A stretch of DNA of 64,000 bases from Betaproteobacteria bacterium (GCA_947453725.1 CANGHH010000005.1:1-64000), one strand, 5' to 3'. Shown: positions 20,840 to 30,397, numbered from the stretch's first letter. Numbers and translations are program-made. The notes: a model not told the origin generated them from the letters alone.

Positions 20840-22294
20840 TCACGGCGTCATCAGGTGGCACAGGTGGGCGCGGCTGGCGTCCAGCGCGGCGCGCTCGTGC
20901 ATGTCCTGCTGCAGCAGCACGTTCATCTGGGGTTGCAGACGGACCGCGGTGTCGAGTTCGGCGTCGTGACCGGGCTGGTAGGCGCCGAGCTGGATCAGGT
21001 CGCGCGCCTTGTTGACCTTGGCCATCAGGTGGCGCATGCGGCGCGCGGCCTGCAGGTGTTCGCGGCCGGCCACCGCGGTCATCACGCGCGAGATCGATTT
21101 CTCGACGTCGATCGCCGGGTAGTGACCGCTCTCGGCCAATTCGCGGGTCAGCACGATGTGGCCGTCGAGGATGCCGCGTGCGGCGTCGGCGATCGGGTCC
21201 TGCTGGTCGTCGCCTTCGCTGAGCACGGTGTAGAAGGCGGTGATCGAGCCGACGCCGTTCAGGCCGTTGCCGCTGCGTTCGACGAGCTGGGGCAACTTGG
21301 CGAAGCAGCTCGGCGGGTAGCCCTTGGTGGCCGGCGGTTCGCCGATGGCCAGCGCGATCTCGCGCTGTGCCATCGCGTAACGCGTCAGGCTGTCCATCAG
21401 CAGCAGCACGTGCAGGCCGCGGTCGCGGAAATGCTCGGCAATCGCCGTCGCGTAGCCCGCGCCCTGCATGCGCAGCAGCGGTGGCGAGTCGGCCGGGGCG
21501 GCCACCACCACGCTGCGCGCGCGGCCCTCGTCGCCCAGGATGTCCTCGATGAATTCCTTGACCTCGCGGCCGCGCTCGCCGATCAGCCCGACGACGATGA
21601 CGTCGGCCTCGGTGTAGCGGGCCATCATGCCCATCAGCACGCTCTTGCCCACGCCGGTGCCGGCAAAGAGTCCGATACGCTGGCCGCGGCCGACGGTCAG
21701 CAGCGCATTGATGGCGCGCACCCCGGTGTCCAGCGGCGTGCGCACCGGGTCGCGGTCCATCGCGTTGATCGCGCGGCGGACCAGCGGCTCGGTGTGCACC
21801 GCCTGCAGCGGGCCCAGGCGGTCCAGCGGCGCGCCGTGGGAATCGACGACGCGGCCCAGCAGGCCGCTGCCCATCGGCAGGTGCAGGCCGCGGTCTTCGC
21901 TGCGCCGCCAGGGGTGGTTGTCTTCACCCCAGCGCGGCGGCGTGATCGGCGCCGGACGGGGCAGCACGCGGGCGCCGCTGCTCAGGCCGTGCAGTTCACC
22001 CATCGGCATCAGGTAGGCGCGGTCGCCGCTGAAGCCGACCACTTCGGCCAGCACGCTGTTGCCGGGTGCGTTGGGGGGACCGTCACCGATGACCTCGCAG
22101 ACCGAGCCCACCGGCACGCGCACGCCGGCGGCTTCCAGCACCAGGCCGGTGACGCGCAGCAGCGTGCCTTCAGCCTGCAGCGGCTGGGCGATCGAGGCGT
22201 AGGTCTGCAGGTCGGCCAGGTAGCGATTCCAGCGGCTTTCGCGCTGCGTCAGGCGCTGGTCCAGCGTGGTCGGCATCGCGAAGGGCGTGCTCAC
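20840..22294 (-). CDS. fliI: Flagellum-specific ATP synthase FliI
   Basis: 484 residues. It is the hexameric ATPase that energises flagellar protein export together with FliH and FliJ. The Walker A motif [11 protein letters not shown] is near residues 208-218, Walker B-type [20 protein letters not shown] follows, and [20 protein letters not shown] is the FliI/SctN-specific loop that separates it from F1 beta. The first start is a GTG at 22294 that overlaps the fliH TGA as GTGA; an ATG six codons in is also possible. Confidence 0.97.
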   Translation of the reverse strand: MSTPFAMPTTLDQRLTQRESRWNRYLADLQTYASIAQPLQAEGTLLRVTGLVLEAAGVRVPVGSVCEVIGDGPPNAPGNSVLAEVVGFSGDRAYLMPMGELHGLSSGARVLPRPAPITPPRWGEDNHPWRRSEDRGLHLPMGSGLLGRVVDSHGAPLDRLGPLQAVHTEPLVRRAINAMDRDPVRTPLDTGVRAINALLTVGRGQRIGLFAGTGVGKSVLMGMMARYTEADVIVVGLIGERGREVKEFIEDILGDEGRARSVVVAAPADSPPLLRMQGAGYATAIAEHFRDRGLHVLLLMDSLTRYAMAQREIALAIGEPPATKGYPPSCFAKLPQLVERSGNGLNGVGSITAFYTVLSEGDDQQDPIADAARGILDGHIVLTRELAESGHYPAIDVEKSISRVMTAVAGREHLQAARRMRHLMAKVNKARDLIQLGAYQPGHDAELDTAVRLQPQMNVLLQQDMHERAALDASRAHLCHLMTP

Positions 22295-23082
22295 GCGCCG
22301 TCCTCGGCGCCGTCTTCAGCGGCGGCCACGGCCGGGTCGTCGCCGTCGACGCCGTCCAGCGGCAAGGTCGAGCCCAGCGCCGCGGCGGCTTGCGCCCAGC
22401 GGCCGGCGATGCGCGCGTCGATGCTGCCGACGTCGCTCTGCACCAGCACGCCGCCGCGCGCGATGCTGCCGCTGGCGACCAGCCGCGCACCGCGCAGGGC
22501 CAGCACTTCGGCGGCGCCTTCGGAGACCAGCGGCAGGTCCTGCGGGTGGACCTGCACGGTGATCTGCCGCGCGCTGAGCATCACCGCGCTGACCGCTTCG
22601 GCAGCCACGCGGGCCACCAGTTCGGGTTGGCTCTGCAGCTCGCTGCGCAGCACTTGCCGTGCCAGTTGCACGGCGCTGGCGGCCAGCGCCTGCGCCACCT
22701 GCTCGTCCAGGCCGCGCAGTTGCGCGTCGAAGGCGTCGAGCAGCGCACCGACCTGCGAGGTGGCCTGCTGGGCAAAACTTTCCTTGAAGCCCTCCAGCGC
22801 CACCAGGCCGTCGCGGTAGCCCTCCTGGTAGCCCGCCTGGCGGGCGGCGTGGATGCGCGCCTGCCAGTCGGCGGCGCTGGGCGCGGGTGGGGCTGCCGGT
22901 GGGGCCGCCGGGGCCTGAGCCTGGGCCTGGGCGTCGGCGCCAGCGGCGCTGATCGCGCCGGGTTGCCAGCTGGCGAAAGCGCCCAGTTCTTCGCGCGGAA
23001 TGAAGCGCTGGTAGGACGCCGCCGTCTTCGAGCCTTCCGGCGGCGGAACGTTGCGGAACAAATGCTTAGACGAACTGCTCAT
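22291..23082 (-). CDS. fliH: Flagellar assembly protein FliH
   Basis: 263 residues from the ATG at 23082, giving [17 protein letters not shown]; a GTG at 23091 is possible. It has an N-terminal region with Ala/Pro/Gln-rich linker, then a GxxxG-like helical stretch ([15 protein letters not shown]) typical of FliH stalks, and a C-terminal globular domain ([41 protein letters not shown]). It regulates FliI and is related to peripheral stalk subunits of rotary ATPases. It overlaps fliG by 17 bases. Confidence 0.94.
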   Translation of the reverse strand: MSSSSKHLFRNVPPPEGSKTAASYQRFIPREELGAFASWQPGAISAAGADAQAQAQAPAAPPAAPPAPSAADWQARIHAARQAGYQEGYRDGLVALEGFKESFAQQATSQVGALLDAFDAQLRGLDEQVAQALAASAVQLARQVLRSELQSQPELVARVAAEAVSAVMLSARQITVQVHPQDLPLVSEGAAEVLALRGARLVASGSIARGGVLVQSDVGSIDARIAGRWAQAAAALGSTLPLDGVDGDDPAVAAAEDGAEDGA

Positions 23083-24073
23083 CACCACCACCCATGATCA
23101 CGATCTGCCCTTCGTCCACCAGGCGGCGGACGATCTTGAGGATTTCCTTCTGCTCGGATTCCACTTCCGACAGCCGCACCGGGCCGCGCGATTCGAGGTC
23201 TTCCTTCAGCGTCTCGGCGGCGCGGCTGGACATGTTGCGCAGGATCTTGTCGCGCAGTTCGGTGCTGGCACCCTTCAGGGCGACGATCAGCGATTCGCTC
23301 TGCACTTCCTTCATCAGCGACTGGATGCCCTTGTCGTCGATGCGCTCGACGTCGTCGAAGGTGAACATGTTGTCCTGGATCTTCTGCGCCAGGTCGGCAT
23401 CGGACTCGCGCACGAAGTCGAGGATCGAGGTCTCGATCGCATTGCCCAGGCTGTTGATGATTTCTGCCGCGGTCTTGACGCCACCCAGTGAACTCTTCTT
23501 CTGACGGTCGCCGCCAGCCAGCACCTTGCTCATCACGTCGTTCAGGTCGCGCAGTGCCGCCGGCTGGATGCCGTCCAGCGTGGCGATGCGCACCATCACT
23601 TCATTGCGCTGGCGCTCGGTCAGCAGCTTGAGCACCTCGGCGGCCTGCTCGAATTCCAGGTGCACCAGCAGCGCGGCGACGATCTGCGGGTGTTCGTTGC
23701 GCAGCAGTTCGGCCACGCTTTGCGGGTCCATCCACTTCAGGCCCTCGATGCCGGTGATGTCGCTGCCCTGCAGGATGCGGTCGATCAGCAGATTGGCCTT
23801 GTCGTCGCCCAAAGCGCGGCGCAGCACGGCCTTGACGTATTCGTTGCTGTCCTCGACCAGCATGTGTTCGGAGCTCGACAGCTTGTCGAACTTCCCCATC
23901 ACGTCGCTGACGCGGTCGCGCGGCACGGTCTTCATGCGCGCGATGGTCTCGCCCAGGCCCTGGACTTCCTTCGGGGACAGGTGCTTGAAGACCTCGGCGG
24001 CTTCTTCCTCGCCGAGCGTCATCAGCAGGATGGCCGCGTCTTCCAGCCCCTTTTCGTCGAGTGATCCAGCCAT
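23066..24073 (-). CDS. fliG: Flagellar motor switch protein FliG
   Basis: 335 residues, the standard length. Segments seen: N-terminal FliF-binding domain (LEDAAILLMTLGEEEAAEVF), the middle EHPQ motif (LLRNEHPQIVAALLVHLE) near residue 130, and the C-terminal charged torque helix (LRNMSSRAAETLKEDLESRG). It couples stator movement to rotor rotation. It lies 21 bases after fliF. Confidence 0.98.
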   Translation of the reverse strand: MAGSLDEKGLEDAAILLMTLGEEEAAEVFKHLSPKEVQGLGETIARMKTVPRDRVSDVMGKFDKLSSSEHMLVEDSNEYVKAVLRRALGDDKANLLIDRILQGSDITGIEGLKWMDPQSVAELLRNEHPQIVAALLVHLEFEQAAEVLKLLTERQRNEVMVRIATLDGIQPAALRDLNDVMSKVLAGGDRQKKSSLGGVKTAAEIINSLGNAIETSILDFVRESDADLAQKIQDNMFTFDDVERIDDKGIQSLMKEVQSESLIVALKGASTELRDKILRNMSSRAAETLKEDLESRGPVRLSEVESEQKEILKIVRRLVDEGQIVIMGGGDEQFV

Positions 24074-24094
24074 CGCTTGGGTGCTCCGGGGCGG

Positions 24095-25867
24095 TCAGGC
24101 GGTTTCGCCGTTGACCCAGCCGCGCACGATGTGCGCCACCGCCGCCGGGTTGTTGCGGGCCATCGCTCGGGCGCTTTCCAGCCGGCCGAGCTGGGTCTTG
24201 TCGAGCAGGGCCTTCTCGGCGTCCGCGATGGCCAGCGTGTCGTCGGCCACCACCTCGCTGAGCTGGCTGCCGACTTCGGGCTCGGGCGGCGGCGGCGGCG
24301 GCGCCAGCAAGCTGGTCAGCGCCGGGCGGATCAGCTTGAAGACGATGATCAGCGCGACGAGGGCCAGCGCGGCGGGTGCCGCGGCGCTCTTCAACAGGTC
24401 CACCAGCCAGGCCTGCTTCCACAGCGGCAATTCCTCGACGGCCGCCGGCGCTTCCACGCGGAAGGGCGCGTTGATGACCTTGACCGCGTCACCGCGTTCG
24501 CTGTTGAAGCCGATGCCCTGCTGCACCAGCGCGGTCAGCTGTTCGATTTCCTTGTCGGACAGCGGGGCGGTGAGCGGCTTGCCCTTGGCGTCGGTGGTGG
24601 TGCGGTGGTTGACGACCACCGCCGCGCTCAAGCGGCGCACGGCGCCCACGGCGTTGCGCGTCACGGTGGTGGTCTTGTCGACCTCGAAACGGGTGGCCGC
24701 CTCGCGCCGGCCGGTGGCGCCCGAGGTGCCGCCCTGTGCGGCCTGCATCGCCTGCGCCGTGCCGTTGATCGGGGCCGATGCGGCCGTCGGCGGCTGGTTG
24801 CTGGTGGCGCCGGGTATGCCCGCGGGGGTGGCGCTGCCGGCGCCATTGCTTTCTTCGGTGCGCAGTTCGCGCACCGTGGCCTTGGCATCGGCGCCCTGGT
24901 TGGGACGGTAGGCCTCGGCGGTCTGCATGACCTGGGAGAAGTCGATGTCGGCGCTGATGGTGGCGCGCACGTTGTCGCGGCCCAGCACCGGCTCCAGCAG
25001 GTCCAGCACGCGCTTCAGGTGGCCGGCTTCGACCTCGCGGCGGTACTGCAACTGCTGCGAGTCCAGGCCCTGGTCTTCTTCGCCGGTCTGCGACAGCAGC
25101 GCGCCGGTGCTGTCGACCACGCTGACGGCCTTGGCCGTCAGTTCGGGCACGCTGCGCGACACCAGGTTGATGATGCCGGCGATCTGCCCGCGGTCCAGCG
25201 TGCGACCGGGGTGCAGCGTCAGCACGACCGAGGCGCTGGGCTTCTGCTGTTCGCGGAAGAAGCCGTTTTGCTGCGGCAGCGCCAGGTGCACGCGGGCCGA
25301 CTTCACCGGCTCCAGCGACTGGATGCTGGTGGTCAGCTCGCCTTCGCGGACGCGCTGCATCTTCATGCTTTCCTGCCCCTGGGTCTGGCCAAAGCTGTTC
25401 TTGTCCAGCAGTTCGTAGCCGGCCGTGCCGCCGGCGGTGGAACTGGGGATGCCGGCGCTCGCCAGCTTCATCCGCAACTCGTGCACCAGGTTGCCCGGCA
25501 CCAGGATCACGCTGCCGCCTTCGGCAAAGCGGTAGGGCACGTTCATCTGGCTCAGCTGGTTGATGACCGCGCCACCGTCCTTCTCGGACAGGTTGGGGTA
25601 GAGCGGGCGGTAGTTGGCGTCCTTGGTGCTGAAGGCCATGGCCACCAGGATGGCCCCCAGCGCGACCACGCCGAGCACGGCCATGGCCTGCATGCGGCCG
25701 GGCAGTTCGCGCCAGCGGCTGCCCAGGGTCGGTGCGGCGCTGCCGGCGTTCAGCGGCAGGATGGCGGTCTGGCTGTTGAGGGTGGTCGCGAGGGCGTTGT
25801 CCATGGGTCGGGCGTTGCGCAAATCTCCGGGTTCGGCGCCATTGTTCGTCGCCATCGGCCCGGACAT
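24095..25867 (-). CDS. fliF: Flagellar MS-ring protein FliF
   Basis: 590 residues from the ATG at 25867; no strong ribosome site is visible and ATGs at codons 5 and 22 are alternatives. Two transmembrane helices flank the large periplasmic part: AMAVLGVVALGAILVAMAF near residue 65 and AAAPAALALVALIIVFKLI near 490. Between them are the ring-building motifs (YRPLYPNLSEKDGGAVI, GNLVHELRMKLASAGIP, VARVHLALPQ-like SARVHLALPQQNGFF). The C-terminal tail (RLESARAMARNNPAAVAHIV) binds FliG. It is the first gene of fliFGHIJK and is divergent from fliE. Confidence 0.97.
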   Translation of the reverse strand: MSGPMATNNGAEPGDLRNARPMDNALATTLNSQTAILPLNAGSAAPTLGSRWRELPGRMQAMAVLGVVALGAILVAMAFSTKDANYRPLYPNLSEKDGGAVINQLSQMNVPYRFAEGGSVILVPGNLVHELRMKLASAGIPSSTAGGTAGYELLDKNSFGQTQGQESMKMQRVREGELTTSIQSLEPVKSARVHLALPQQNGFFREQQKPSASVVLTLHPGRTLDRGQIAGIINLVSRSVPELTAKAVSVVDSTGALLSQTGEEDQGLDSQQLQYRREVEAGHLKRVLDLLEPVLGRDNVRATISADIDFSQVMQTAEAYRPNQGADAKATVRELRTEESNGAGSATPAGIPGATSNQPPTAASAPINGTAQAMQAAQGGTSGATGRREAATRFEVDKTTTVTRNAVGAVRRLSAAVVVNHRTTTDAKGKPLTAPLSDKEIEQLTALVQQGIGFNSERGDAVKVINAPFRVEAPAAVEELPLWKQAWLVDLLKSAAAPAALALVALIIVFKLIRPALTSLLAPPPPPPEPEVGSQLSEVVADDTLAIADAEKALLDKTQLGRLESARAMARNNPAAVAHIVRGWVNGETA

Positions 25868-25960
25868 AAGCGCGAGTAAGCCGGCAAAGGCGCGGCTGAT
25901 CGGTCCTTGGCCGGCTGGGCTGCGGGCCTACAGTGGCAACGTGGAAAAGGACTGAACACC

Positions 25961-26290
25961 ATGTCCGACTTGCGGATCAAACCCTTCGACTTCCAGGCCG
26001 CCGTGGCCCGTGCCGGCCTGCGCCCGGACGGCATGCCGCGCACCGCGCCGGTGGCCGAGGCCGCGGGCGGGGGTTTCCGCACGGCCATGGCCGACGCGCT
26101 GAAGAACGTCAGCCAGAGCCAGTTGCAGGCCGACAGCCTGCAGCGCGAGTTGACCCTGGACAACCCGACGGTCAGCGTCGAGCAGACGGTGATGGCGATG
26201 CAGAAAGCCCAGATCGGCTTCCAGGCGGCGCTGCAGGTGCGCAACCGCCTGGCGCAGGCCTACAGCGACATCATGAACATGCAGGTCTGA
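25961..26290 (+). CDS. fliE: Flagellar hook-basal body protein FliE
   Basis: 109 residues from the ATG at 25961, with AAAGG about ten bases upstream; the longer frame adds an unlikely N-terminus. The conserved C-terminal helices are clear: FRTAMADALKNVSQSQLQA and TVSVEQTVMAMQKAQIGFQA, ending NRLAQAYSDIMNMQV. FliE links the MS ring to the rod. It is divergent from fliF with 93 bases between starts. Its stop codon abuts the stop of the convergent pseudopilin gene with no base between them. Confidence 0.96.
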   Translation: MSDLRIKPFDFQAAVARAGLRPDGMPRTAPVAEAAGGGFRTAMADALKNVSQSQLQADSLQRELTLDNPTVSVEQTVMAMQKAQIGFQAALQVRNRLAQAYSDIMNMQV

Positions 26291-26794
26291 TCAGCAAGCC
26301 GGCCATTGCGGCCAGTTGCCGCTGAGCGCACAGATGCGCGGCCGGCCCTGCGGCGACACATCGACCCGCAGGCGGTCGCCTTGGGCCGACTCGAAGGTGG
26401 TGCTGGCGGCGGCCAGGGCTTCGCCGGCCGCCTGCATCTGGACCGCCATCGGCTGCAGCAAGCGGATGCCCGGATGGCTGGCCGCGTCGACGGCATGGAT
26501 GCGGCAGGCCTGCGCGGTGGCACAGTCGCAGCCGCTGCTCATCGAGATGCCCCAGCACCACTGCGGCCCGTCCTGCGCCTGCACGTGCACCGGCTGGCCG
26601 CGCTGCGCGGCCAGGAAGCGGGCTTCGGTGATGTCGCCCAGCAAGGTCTGCGCGGCGTTGCGCAGGCGCTGCCGCTCGATCTGGGCGCCCAGACCGGGCA
26701 GGGCCAGCATGCCGAGCACCGCCAGCACCGCGACGCAGATGACCAGTTCCAGCAAGGTCAGCCCGGTGGCCGGGTGCTTCGGCGCGTGGCGCAT
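26291..26794 (-). CDS. GspH/FimT-type pseudopilin
   Basis: 167 residues from the ATG at 26794. The N-terminus is a class III prepilin signal: short basic leader, then G before LTLLELVICVAVLAVLGMLA, with the Glu at mature position 5. A following helix (LRNAAQTLLGDITEARFLAA) and a beta domain with four cysteines complete the GspH/FimT layout. Such proteins are minor pilins of type IV pili or type II secretion. The ATG overlaps the previous gene's TGA. Its place downstream of a flagellar brake gene, away from other pilus genes, is unusual. Confidence 0.78.
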   Translation of the reverse strand: MRHAPKHPATGLTLLELVICVAVLAVLGMLALPGLGAQIERQRLRNAAQTLLGDITEARFLAAQRGQPVHVQAQDGPQWCWGISMSSGCDCATAQACRIHAVDAASHPGIRLLQPMAVQMQAAGEALAAASTTFESAQGDRLRVDVSPQGRPRICALSGNWPQWPAC

Positions 26795-27225
26795 CAGGGC
26801 CCCCAGCAGGCGGGCGTCGGCCCGCGGGTGGCAAAGCCCAGGGTCACGTCCAGCGTGATGGCCTTGCAGTCGCGATCGGCCTGCTGCTGGCCGACGGCCA
26901 GCGCCACCGCCCGGTAGGCATCGGGGCCCTGAATGGCCAGGCTCAAGGTGTAGCGGCCCTGCGGGCTGGTCGGCTGCACGCCGCGCAGTTGACGCAGGTC
27001 GTCGGTGTACAGGCCGCTCAGGGCGCGCAGGCTTTCCTGCTCGCTCTGCACCCGCATCAGCGCCTGCACGGCGTCCAGCCGCGCCATGCGCCCGGCCGGG
27101 CTGCGCAGACCGGGCACGGTCAGCCCGGCCAGGATGGCGACCACGGCCAGCACGATCAGGCATTCGATCAGCGTGAAGCCGGGGTGGCCTGGGTGGCCGG
27201 GCCGCCGCAGGGCGGGCTTGTTCAC
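26794..27225 (-). CDS. Type IV pilin-like protein (PilE/ComP-type minor pilin)
   Basis: 143 residues from a GTG at 27225, chosen because it gives a normal basic prepilin leader and overlaps the ycgR TGA as GTGA. The prepilin site GFTLIECLIVLAVVAILAGL is intact with Glu at mature position 5. The globular domain has RMARLDAVQALMRVQSEQES and RYTLSLAIQGPDAYRAVA, common in PilE-like minor pilins. The last residues include two cysteines that could pair. It is coupled to the ycgR-like gene upstream and to the FimT-like gene downstream. Confidence 0.75.
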   Translation of the reverse strand: MNKPALRRPGHPGHPGFTLIECLIVLAVVAILAGLTVPGLRSPAGRMARLDAVQALMRVQSEQESLRALSGLYTDDLRQLRGVQPTSPQGRYTLSLAIQGPDAYRAVALAVGQQQADRDCKAITLDVTLGFATRGPTPACWGP

Positions 27226-27980
27226 GATGGCCCCTGCGCCAGCAGGCGTTGGCGTTGCTGGGCCCGGTCGATCCAGCGCTGCAGCACGCGCTCGGCGCTG
27301 CCGGGCAGTGACTGCCACTCGCAGCCGATGCGCATGCCGCCTTGCTGGCTCGCGCCGCTCAGGTCGCCAGCGCCCAGCGCCGTGATGTGCTGCAGCGTGG
27401 CGGGCGCCGTGAAGCGGGTCTCGGCGTCGATTTCGACCTGCAGTTCACCCAGCCGCGTGCCGGCTTGCAGCGGCGGCACATCCACCGGCAGCCACAGCGC
27501 GCAGCCGCCGATGCTGACGTCCAGCATGCGCAAGGACAGCGCCATCTCGGGCAGTCCGGGGTGGCGGAATCGGGCCACCAGGTCGCGCTGGCCGGTGCTG
27601 CGCACGCGAAAAGCGCTGCGGCGCTGGAAGCGGTACAGCTCGCGGGGCAGTTGGCTCTGCAAGGCCATTTCCCGCGACCCGCGGACCAGGACCCAGCCTT
27701 GCAGGTCGAACTGCAGCTTGACGTTCTCCAGGTAGGCCACGGCGGTGGCCTCGTTGCACTCGACGAGGCGGTCGACGACGGCGGCGTCGCTGTCGGCGCT
27801 GAAGGCCAGGCGCTGAGCGGCGGCGTCCACCGCCCGCAAGGCGGTCGGCAACGCGGTGCCGTCAGGCAGATTCAGCACCAGCGGCACGACGCCATCGCGC
27901 AGCCCGTGCAGCAGTTGCAGGCATGCCGGCGCGTGGGTGATGCGGAAATCGGCCCAGGGGTCGGGCCCAGGGGCGTTCAT
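27222..27980 (-). CDS. ycgR: Flagellar brake protein YcgR (PilZ domain)
   Basis: 252 residues with the two-domain YcgR layout. The N-terminal YcgR domain (about 1-110) is followed by a PilZ domain. The c-di-GMP binding elements are visible: the RxxxR motif in RFQRRSAFRVR near residue 118 and the D/NxSxxG motif in LDVSIGGCAL near 152. On binding c-di-GMP such proteins slow the flagellar motor through MotA or FliG. It follows fliT by 16 bases and overlaps the pilin-like gene by 4, so a sigma-28 transcript from fliS could carry all of them. Confidence 0.85.
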   Translation of the reverse strand: MNAPGPDPWADFRITHAPACLQLLHGLRDGVVPLVLNLPDGTALPTALRAVDAAAQRLAFSADSDAAVVDRLVECNEATAVAYLENVKLQFDLQGWVLVRGSREMALQSQLPRELYRFQRRSAFRVRSTGQRDLVARFRHPGLPEMALSLRMLDVSIGGCALWLPVDVPPLQAGTRLGELQVEIDAETRFTAPATLQHITALGAGDLSGASQQGGMRIGCEWQSLPGSAERVLQRWIDRAQQRQRLLAQGPS

Positions 27981-27996
27981 GGCGCGGCGCTCCGGC

Positions 27997-28332
27997 TCAG
28001 TGCAGCGTGGGGCGGCGACCGGCCAGCGCGTCGTCGAGGTCCTGCAGCCAGGGCTCGGCCAGATGGCGGATCTCGGCGTCGTTGACCAGGATGCGCTGCA
28101 TGATGCGCGACTTCACCTTCGCTGCGTCCGGGTTGGTCGGCAGGCCTTGCGCAGCCGATTCGTCCCCGCTGTCCTCGGACTGTTGCGCGGCGTGCTTGAG
28201 CTGGCTGATCAGCAGGACGCAGGCGCCTTCCAGCTTCAGCACTTCGTCCCATTTGCCGTCGCGCGCGGCATTCAGCATGTCTGCGCTGGCGCGTTCGATC
28301 GCTTCGTAATAGCTCAGCAGTTGCGGGTCCAT
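27997..28332 (-). CDS. fliT: FliT-like flagellar export chaperone
   Basis: 111 residues from the ATG at 28332; an in-frame ATG at 28413 adds a Pro-rich stretch that does not look like FliT. It is a helical protein opening LLSYYEAIERASADMLNAAR, with WDEVLKLEGACVLLISQL and a long C-terminal helix pair. FliT binds FliD and FlhD4C2 in enteric bacteria. Sequence conservation in this family is low, so position directly after fliS is part of the evidence. Confidence 0.75.
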   Translation of the reverse strand: MDPQLLSYYEAIERASADMLNAARDGKWDEVLKLEGACVLLISQLKHAAQQSEDSGDESAAQGLPTNPDAAKVKSRIMQRILVNDAEIRHLAEPWLQDLDDALAGRRPTLH

Positions 28333-28425
28333 GGCGGGGGTCCTGTAGGGCGATCGGCGCTCGGTCTGTCCGGCGGTCGGCGAATTGAGGGGGACGGATG
28401 GTGGTTGGTGCATGCGGCAGCGTCT

Positions 28426-28857
28426 TCAGCGGCGGTAGGGGTCGTCGGGTGCGATGGCGGTCCAGGCTTCCTGCAGCGGTCGCATCAGGCGCTGGCACTC
28501 GTCGAGTGCAGCCTCGTCGTTGCGCAGGTTGGCCACGGTCAGGCGCATGGTCAGGTAGCCATACAGATCGTGCAGGTCGCGCGCCAAGGCGCCGCCGGCC
28601 CGCAGGTCGAGCCCGGCGCGCAGGCCTTCGTCGATGATCCGGACGGCGCGGCCGATGGCGTGGCATTTGCTGCTCACGTCGCCGCTGCGCAGCGCGCCGC
28701 GGGCCTGGGCCACGGCTTCCATCCAGCCATCGAAGAGCATCGCGACCAGGGCGTGCGGCGAGGCGCCGGCCAGACGGGTCTCGACGCCGACCTGCTGGTA
28801 GAGATCACTGCGCAGGACAACGCGGGACGGGCGGCTGGAGAAGGTGTTGGCAAACAT
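28426..28857 (-). CDS. fliS: Flagellin export chaperone FliS
   Basis: 143 residues. The helical bundle and family motifs are visible: LYQQVGVETRLAGASPHALV near residue 20, LFDGWMEAVAQARGAL near 42, and LHDLYGYLTMRLTVANLRND near 95. FliS binds the C-terminus of flagellin and stops it polymerising in the cytoplasm. A perfect sigma-28 minus-10 element lies 38 bases before the ATG. Confidence 0.95.
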   Translation of the reverse strand: MFANTFSSRPSRVVLRSDLYQQVGVETRLAGASPHALVAMLFDGWMEAVAQARGALRSGDVSSKCHAIGRAVRIIDEGLRAGLDLRAGGALARDLHDLYGYLTMRLTVANLRNDEAALDECQRLMRPLQEAWTAIAPDDPYRR

Positions 28858-28894
28858 CGGCGGGGCGGTGCTGAATGGGCAAGTGATGCCTTTG

Positions 28895-28922
28895 TTATCG
28901 GCCCGCCCCCGGGCCCACTTGA
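28895..28922 (-). promoter_or_regulatory. Sigma-28 (FliA) promoter of fliS
   Basis: Read on the minus strand: TCAA, 16 bases, GCCGATAA. The minus-10 is identical to the FliA consensus GCCGATAA and the minus-35 TCAAG is the form seen in many betaproteobacterial class III flagellar promoters. Spacing is one base longer than the usual 15. Transcription would start about 30 bases before the fliS ATG. Confidence 0.75.
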
Positions 28923-28954
28923 GACGGGATCAACCGCCTGGTGACACCCTGTTT

Positions 28955-30397
28955 CTACGCGCTGGCCTTGTTCCAGTTCGCGATCTGCTGCGTCACGTAG
29001 GAGCTCAGCGAATTGAGCTTGGCCACGTTGGCATCCAGCGCCGTGTACTGCGCCACCAGGCGCGTCTGGAAGCTGTCCACGCGGGTGTTCAGCGCGGTCT
29101 GGTCGTCGCCGTTCTTGGCGATCAGCTTCTGCAGCCCGGCCGTGCGCGTGGTGACGGTACCGTCCACACCCAGGGCCTGTGTGGCCAGGTCGGCATAGCG
29201 CCGCGCGAAGCCGCTGTTGCCGCTGTCGGCGACGTCGGTGTTGGAAAAGGCCTTCTTCAACTCGGCCAGCTTGCCGGTGGCCGCGTCGAGCTTGGTCGGG
29301 TTGACCGTCAGTGTGCCGTCGCGCTGGGCTTCCAGCCCGATATCGGACAGGCGACCGAAGCTGGCCGATGCGCCGCTGCTGGCGCCGACCATGGCGCGCA
29401 GGCGCTCCTGCAGGTTGGTCGCTGCGCTGTCGCCCTGCAGCACACCGCCGGCCTTGGAGCCGGGGTCGTACTTGGTCTGGTTACCCAGGTAGGTGACCAG
29501 CGCGTTGTAGGCCGAGGCGAAGGTCTTGATCGCCGTCTGAACCGTGCCGGTGTCGGGCGCAGCCGAGATGTTGACCGCCGTGCTGCTGACCTTGTTCAGG
29601 TTCAGCGTCAGGCCGTCGATCACGCCGGTCATGGCATTCGAGGCCGATGTCACCGCGATGCCATTGACCGTGGCCTTGGCGTCGGTCGATCCCTGCATCA
29701 ACTGCATGGCCGTGGCACCGTTGGGCGGGTCGAAGGCCATCACCGACAGGCCCAGGTTGTCGCTGTTGTTGCCATCGCTGTCGCTGGCGGTCAGCCGAAA
29801 AGCGTTGCTGGCACCGGTGGCGGTGGAGCGCAGCGACAGGCGCACGCCCGATGCGTCGGTGATCAGCGACGCGGTCACGCCGGCGCCGGCGCTGTTGATC
29901 TTGTCGGCCACATTGGCCACGGTGTCGGTGGCCGAGATCGCGATGTCGACCGAACTGCTGCCGCTCTTCGGGCTGAAGTTGGCCAGCCCGGCGTCCCAGT
30001 TGCCCAGTTGCAGGGTCAGCGTGCCGCTGCCGGGCAGCGCACTGCTGTCGTTGAAGGCGGTGGCCGAGGCCAGCGTCTGGCTGTTGGCCAGCGACTGCAC
30101 GGTCACGGCATAGTTGCCGGGCGCGACGTTGTTGCTTGCCGACACGGACACCGTGCTGGCGTCGCCGGAGGCCACGGCCGAGCCCGACCACATCAAGGGA
30201 TTGGTCAGCGCGTTGGCGGCGGTCTGAACGCCACTCATCAGGCTGCTGATCTGGCCGAAGGACGAGACTTGCGTCTGCAGCTGGTTGGCCTTGGACTGCA
30301 TCGCGCTCAAGGGCTGCCGCTCCAGCGCCACCAGCTTGGTGACGATGGTGTTCAGGTCCAGCCCGCTGCCGACGCCCAGGGAAGTGAATGTGGCCAT
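28955..30397 (-). CDS. fliD: Flagellar filament cap protein FliD
   Basis: 480 residues, starting at an ATG with GGAG seven bases upstream. The N-terminal domain (LGVGSGLDLNTIVTKLVALE) and the C-terminal coiled region (YTALDANVAKLNSLSSYVTQ, then QIANWNK) are the hallmark ends of FliD. The middle holds the variable D2/D3 domains. Five copies cap the filament and fold arriving flagellin. It has its own sigma-28 promoter and is separated from fliS by 97 bases. Confidence 0.96.
   Translation of the reverse strand: MATFTSLGVGSGLDLNTIVTKLVALERQPLSAMQSKANQLQTQVSSFGQISSLMSGVQTAANALTNPLMWSGSAVASGDASTVSVSASNNVAPGNYAVTVQSLANSQTLASATAFNDSSALPGSGTLTLQLGNWDAGLANFSPKSGSSSVDIAISATDTVANVADKINSAGAGVTASLITDASGVRLSLRSTATGASNAFRLTASDSDGNNSDNLGLSVMAFDPPNGATAMQLMQGSTDAKATVNGIAVTSASNAMTGVIDGLTLNLNKVSSTAVNISAAPDTGTVQTAIKTFASAYNALVTYLGNQTKYDPGSKAGGVLQGDSAATNLQERLRAMVGASSGASASFGRLSDIGLEAQRDGTLTVNPTKLDAATGKLAELKKAFSNTDVADSGNSGFARRYADLATQALGVDGTVTTRTAGLQKLIAKNGDDQTALNTRVDSFQTRLVAQYTALDANVAKLNSLSSYVTQQIANWNKASA

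Noticed and set aside
20840..22294. FliI considered as an F1-type ATP synthase beta subunit
   Set aside because: It has the FliI-specific [14 protein letters not shown] segment and lies between fliH and fliJ.
25868..25960. Possible sigma-54 promoter between fliF and fliE
   Set aside because: The best TGGC match has 11 rather than 10 bases between GG and GC, and the correctly spaced alternative lacks the TGGCAC core.
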